The position numbers and the translations under genes were made by a program. Of a stretch of 5,283 nucleotides of DNA, positions 5,169 to 5,283 are shown one piece after another (within the stretch, counting starts at the first letter, position 1; every line of letters starts with the position of its first letter). The stretch is from an uncultured Lachnospiraceae bacterium (GTDB taxonomy: Bacteria; Bacillota; Clostridia; Lachnospirales; Lachnospiraceae): NCBI GenBank assembly GCA_910588405.1, contig CAJUPT010000010.1, positions 60,510-65,792 on the forward strand. Reading direction: 5' to 3'. Under the pieces are notes generated by a model. The model searched no databases and had not been told where the DNA came from. It saw only the letters and a list, made by a program, of their open reading frames with translations.

Positions 5169-5184
5169 AGTGTGCTGACACACT
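5169..5184. promoter_or_regulatory. Perfect dyad AGTGTG-CTGA-CACACT, possible operator
   Basis: Six perfectly inverted bases on each side of CTGA, with A-T pairs possible again one base further out. There is no U-tract, so it is not a terminator. It could be a repressor site or small hairpin for whatever follows the window edge. The bound protein is unknown. Confidence 0.35.
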
Positions 5185-5283
5185 TATATCTGGCAAAATT
5201 ACGTAGGACAATTCAAAGCGTGTCCGGGAAAAATGCGGATTTCTCCAATCTTGCACAACAATATCTATCAACGATGCGCCGCA

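Noticed and set aside
5183..5211. - strand promoter-like pair TTGTCC-N17-TATAAG
   Set aside because: Spacing and match are fair, but no - strand gene lies to its left, so it is most likely chance.
5206..5225. GGACA...TGTCC inverted repeat
   Set aside because: Only five pairs around a 10-base loop with no U-tract; expected by chance.

Overview
The window looks like a piece of chromosome from a strictly anaerobic Firmicute, most likely a Lachnospiraceae/Clostridia member. This is inferred from the strong AGGAGG ribosome sites, mid-range GC, the very Cys-rich NADH-linked flavin/Fe-S proteins, and a 76-residue two-helix membrane protein of a type I recall from Lachnospiraceae genomes. All supported genes are on the + strand.

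Region 1 (about 1-3700) is a redox operon. After the possible tail of an upstream gene (1-54) come a NuoE/HydC-like [2Fe-2S] subunit (73-567), a NuoF/HydB-like FMN/NADH subunit with extra N- and C-terminal Fe-S domains (677-2557), and a 303-residue electron-wiring subunit (2697-3608). The third protein has the N-terminal Fe-S array seen in NuoG, HydA and clostridial FdhA, plus the first 4Fe-4S domain of a molybdopterin oxidoreductase. It then stops, with neither a hydrogenase H-cluster domain nor a molybdopterin catalytic domain. A strong intrinsic terminator (3671-3697) ends the operon. The set therefore resembles the NADH-oxidising core of an electron-bifurcating hydrogenase or formate dehydrogenase whose catalytic subunit is absent here and may be encoded upstream or elsewhere.

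The operon's intergenic gaps are long (109 and 139 bases) and structured: a hairpin at 607-633, a 10-bp palindrome at 642-651 and a bulged stem at 2594-2649. A short motif, CGGAAYTAA, occurs just upstream of all three ribosome sites. Before genes 1 and 3 it extends to an 18-base repeat that in both copies can be read as Gly-Gln-Leu-Arg-Asn-stop, with only synonymous differences. Genes 2 and 3 probably start at GTG and TTG, not at the longest open-frame start.

Region 2 (about 3700-5283) is compositionally different (more AT-rich, less biased codons) and consists of single genes: an APH(3')-like small-molecule kinase (3949-4740) behind a good sigma-A-type promoter, and the small membrane protein (4853-5083) followed by a likely terminator (5137-5159). 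The last 120 bases hold a perfect dyad (5169-5184) and the possible beginning of another gene cut by the window edge. I see no RNA gene, insertion sequence, CRISPR array or origin.
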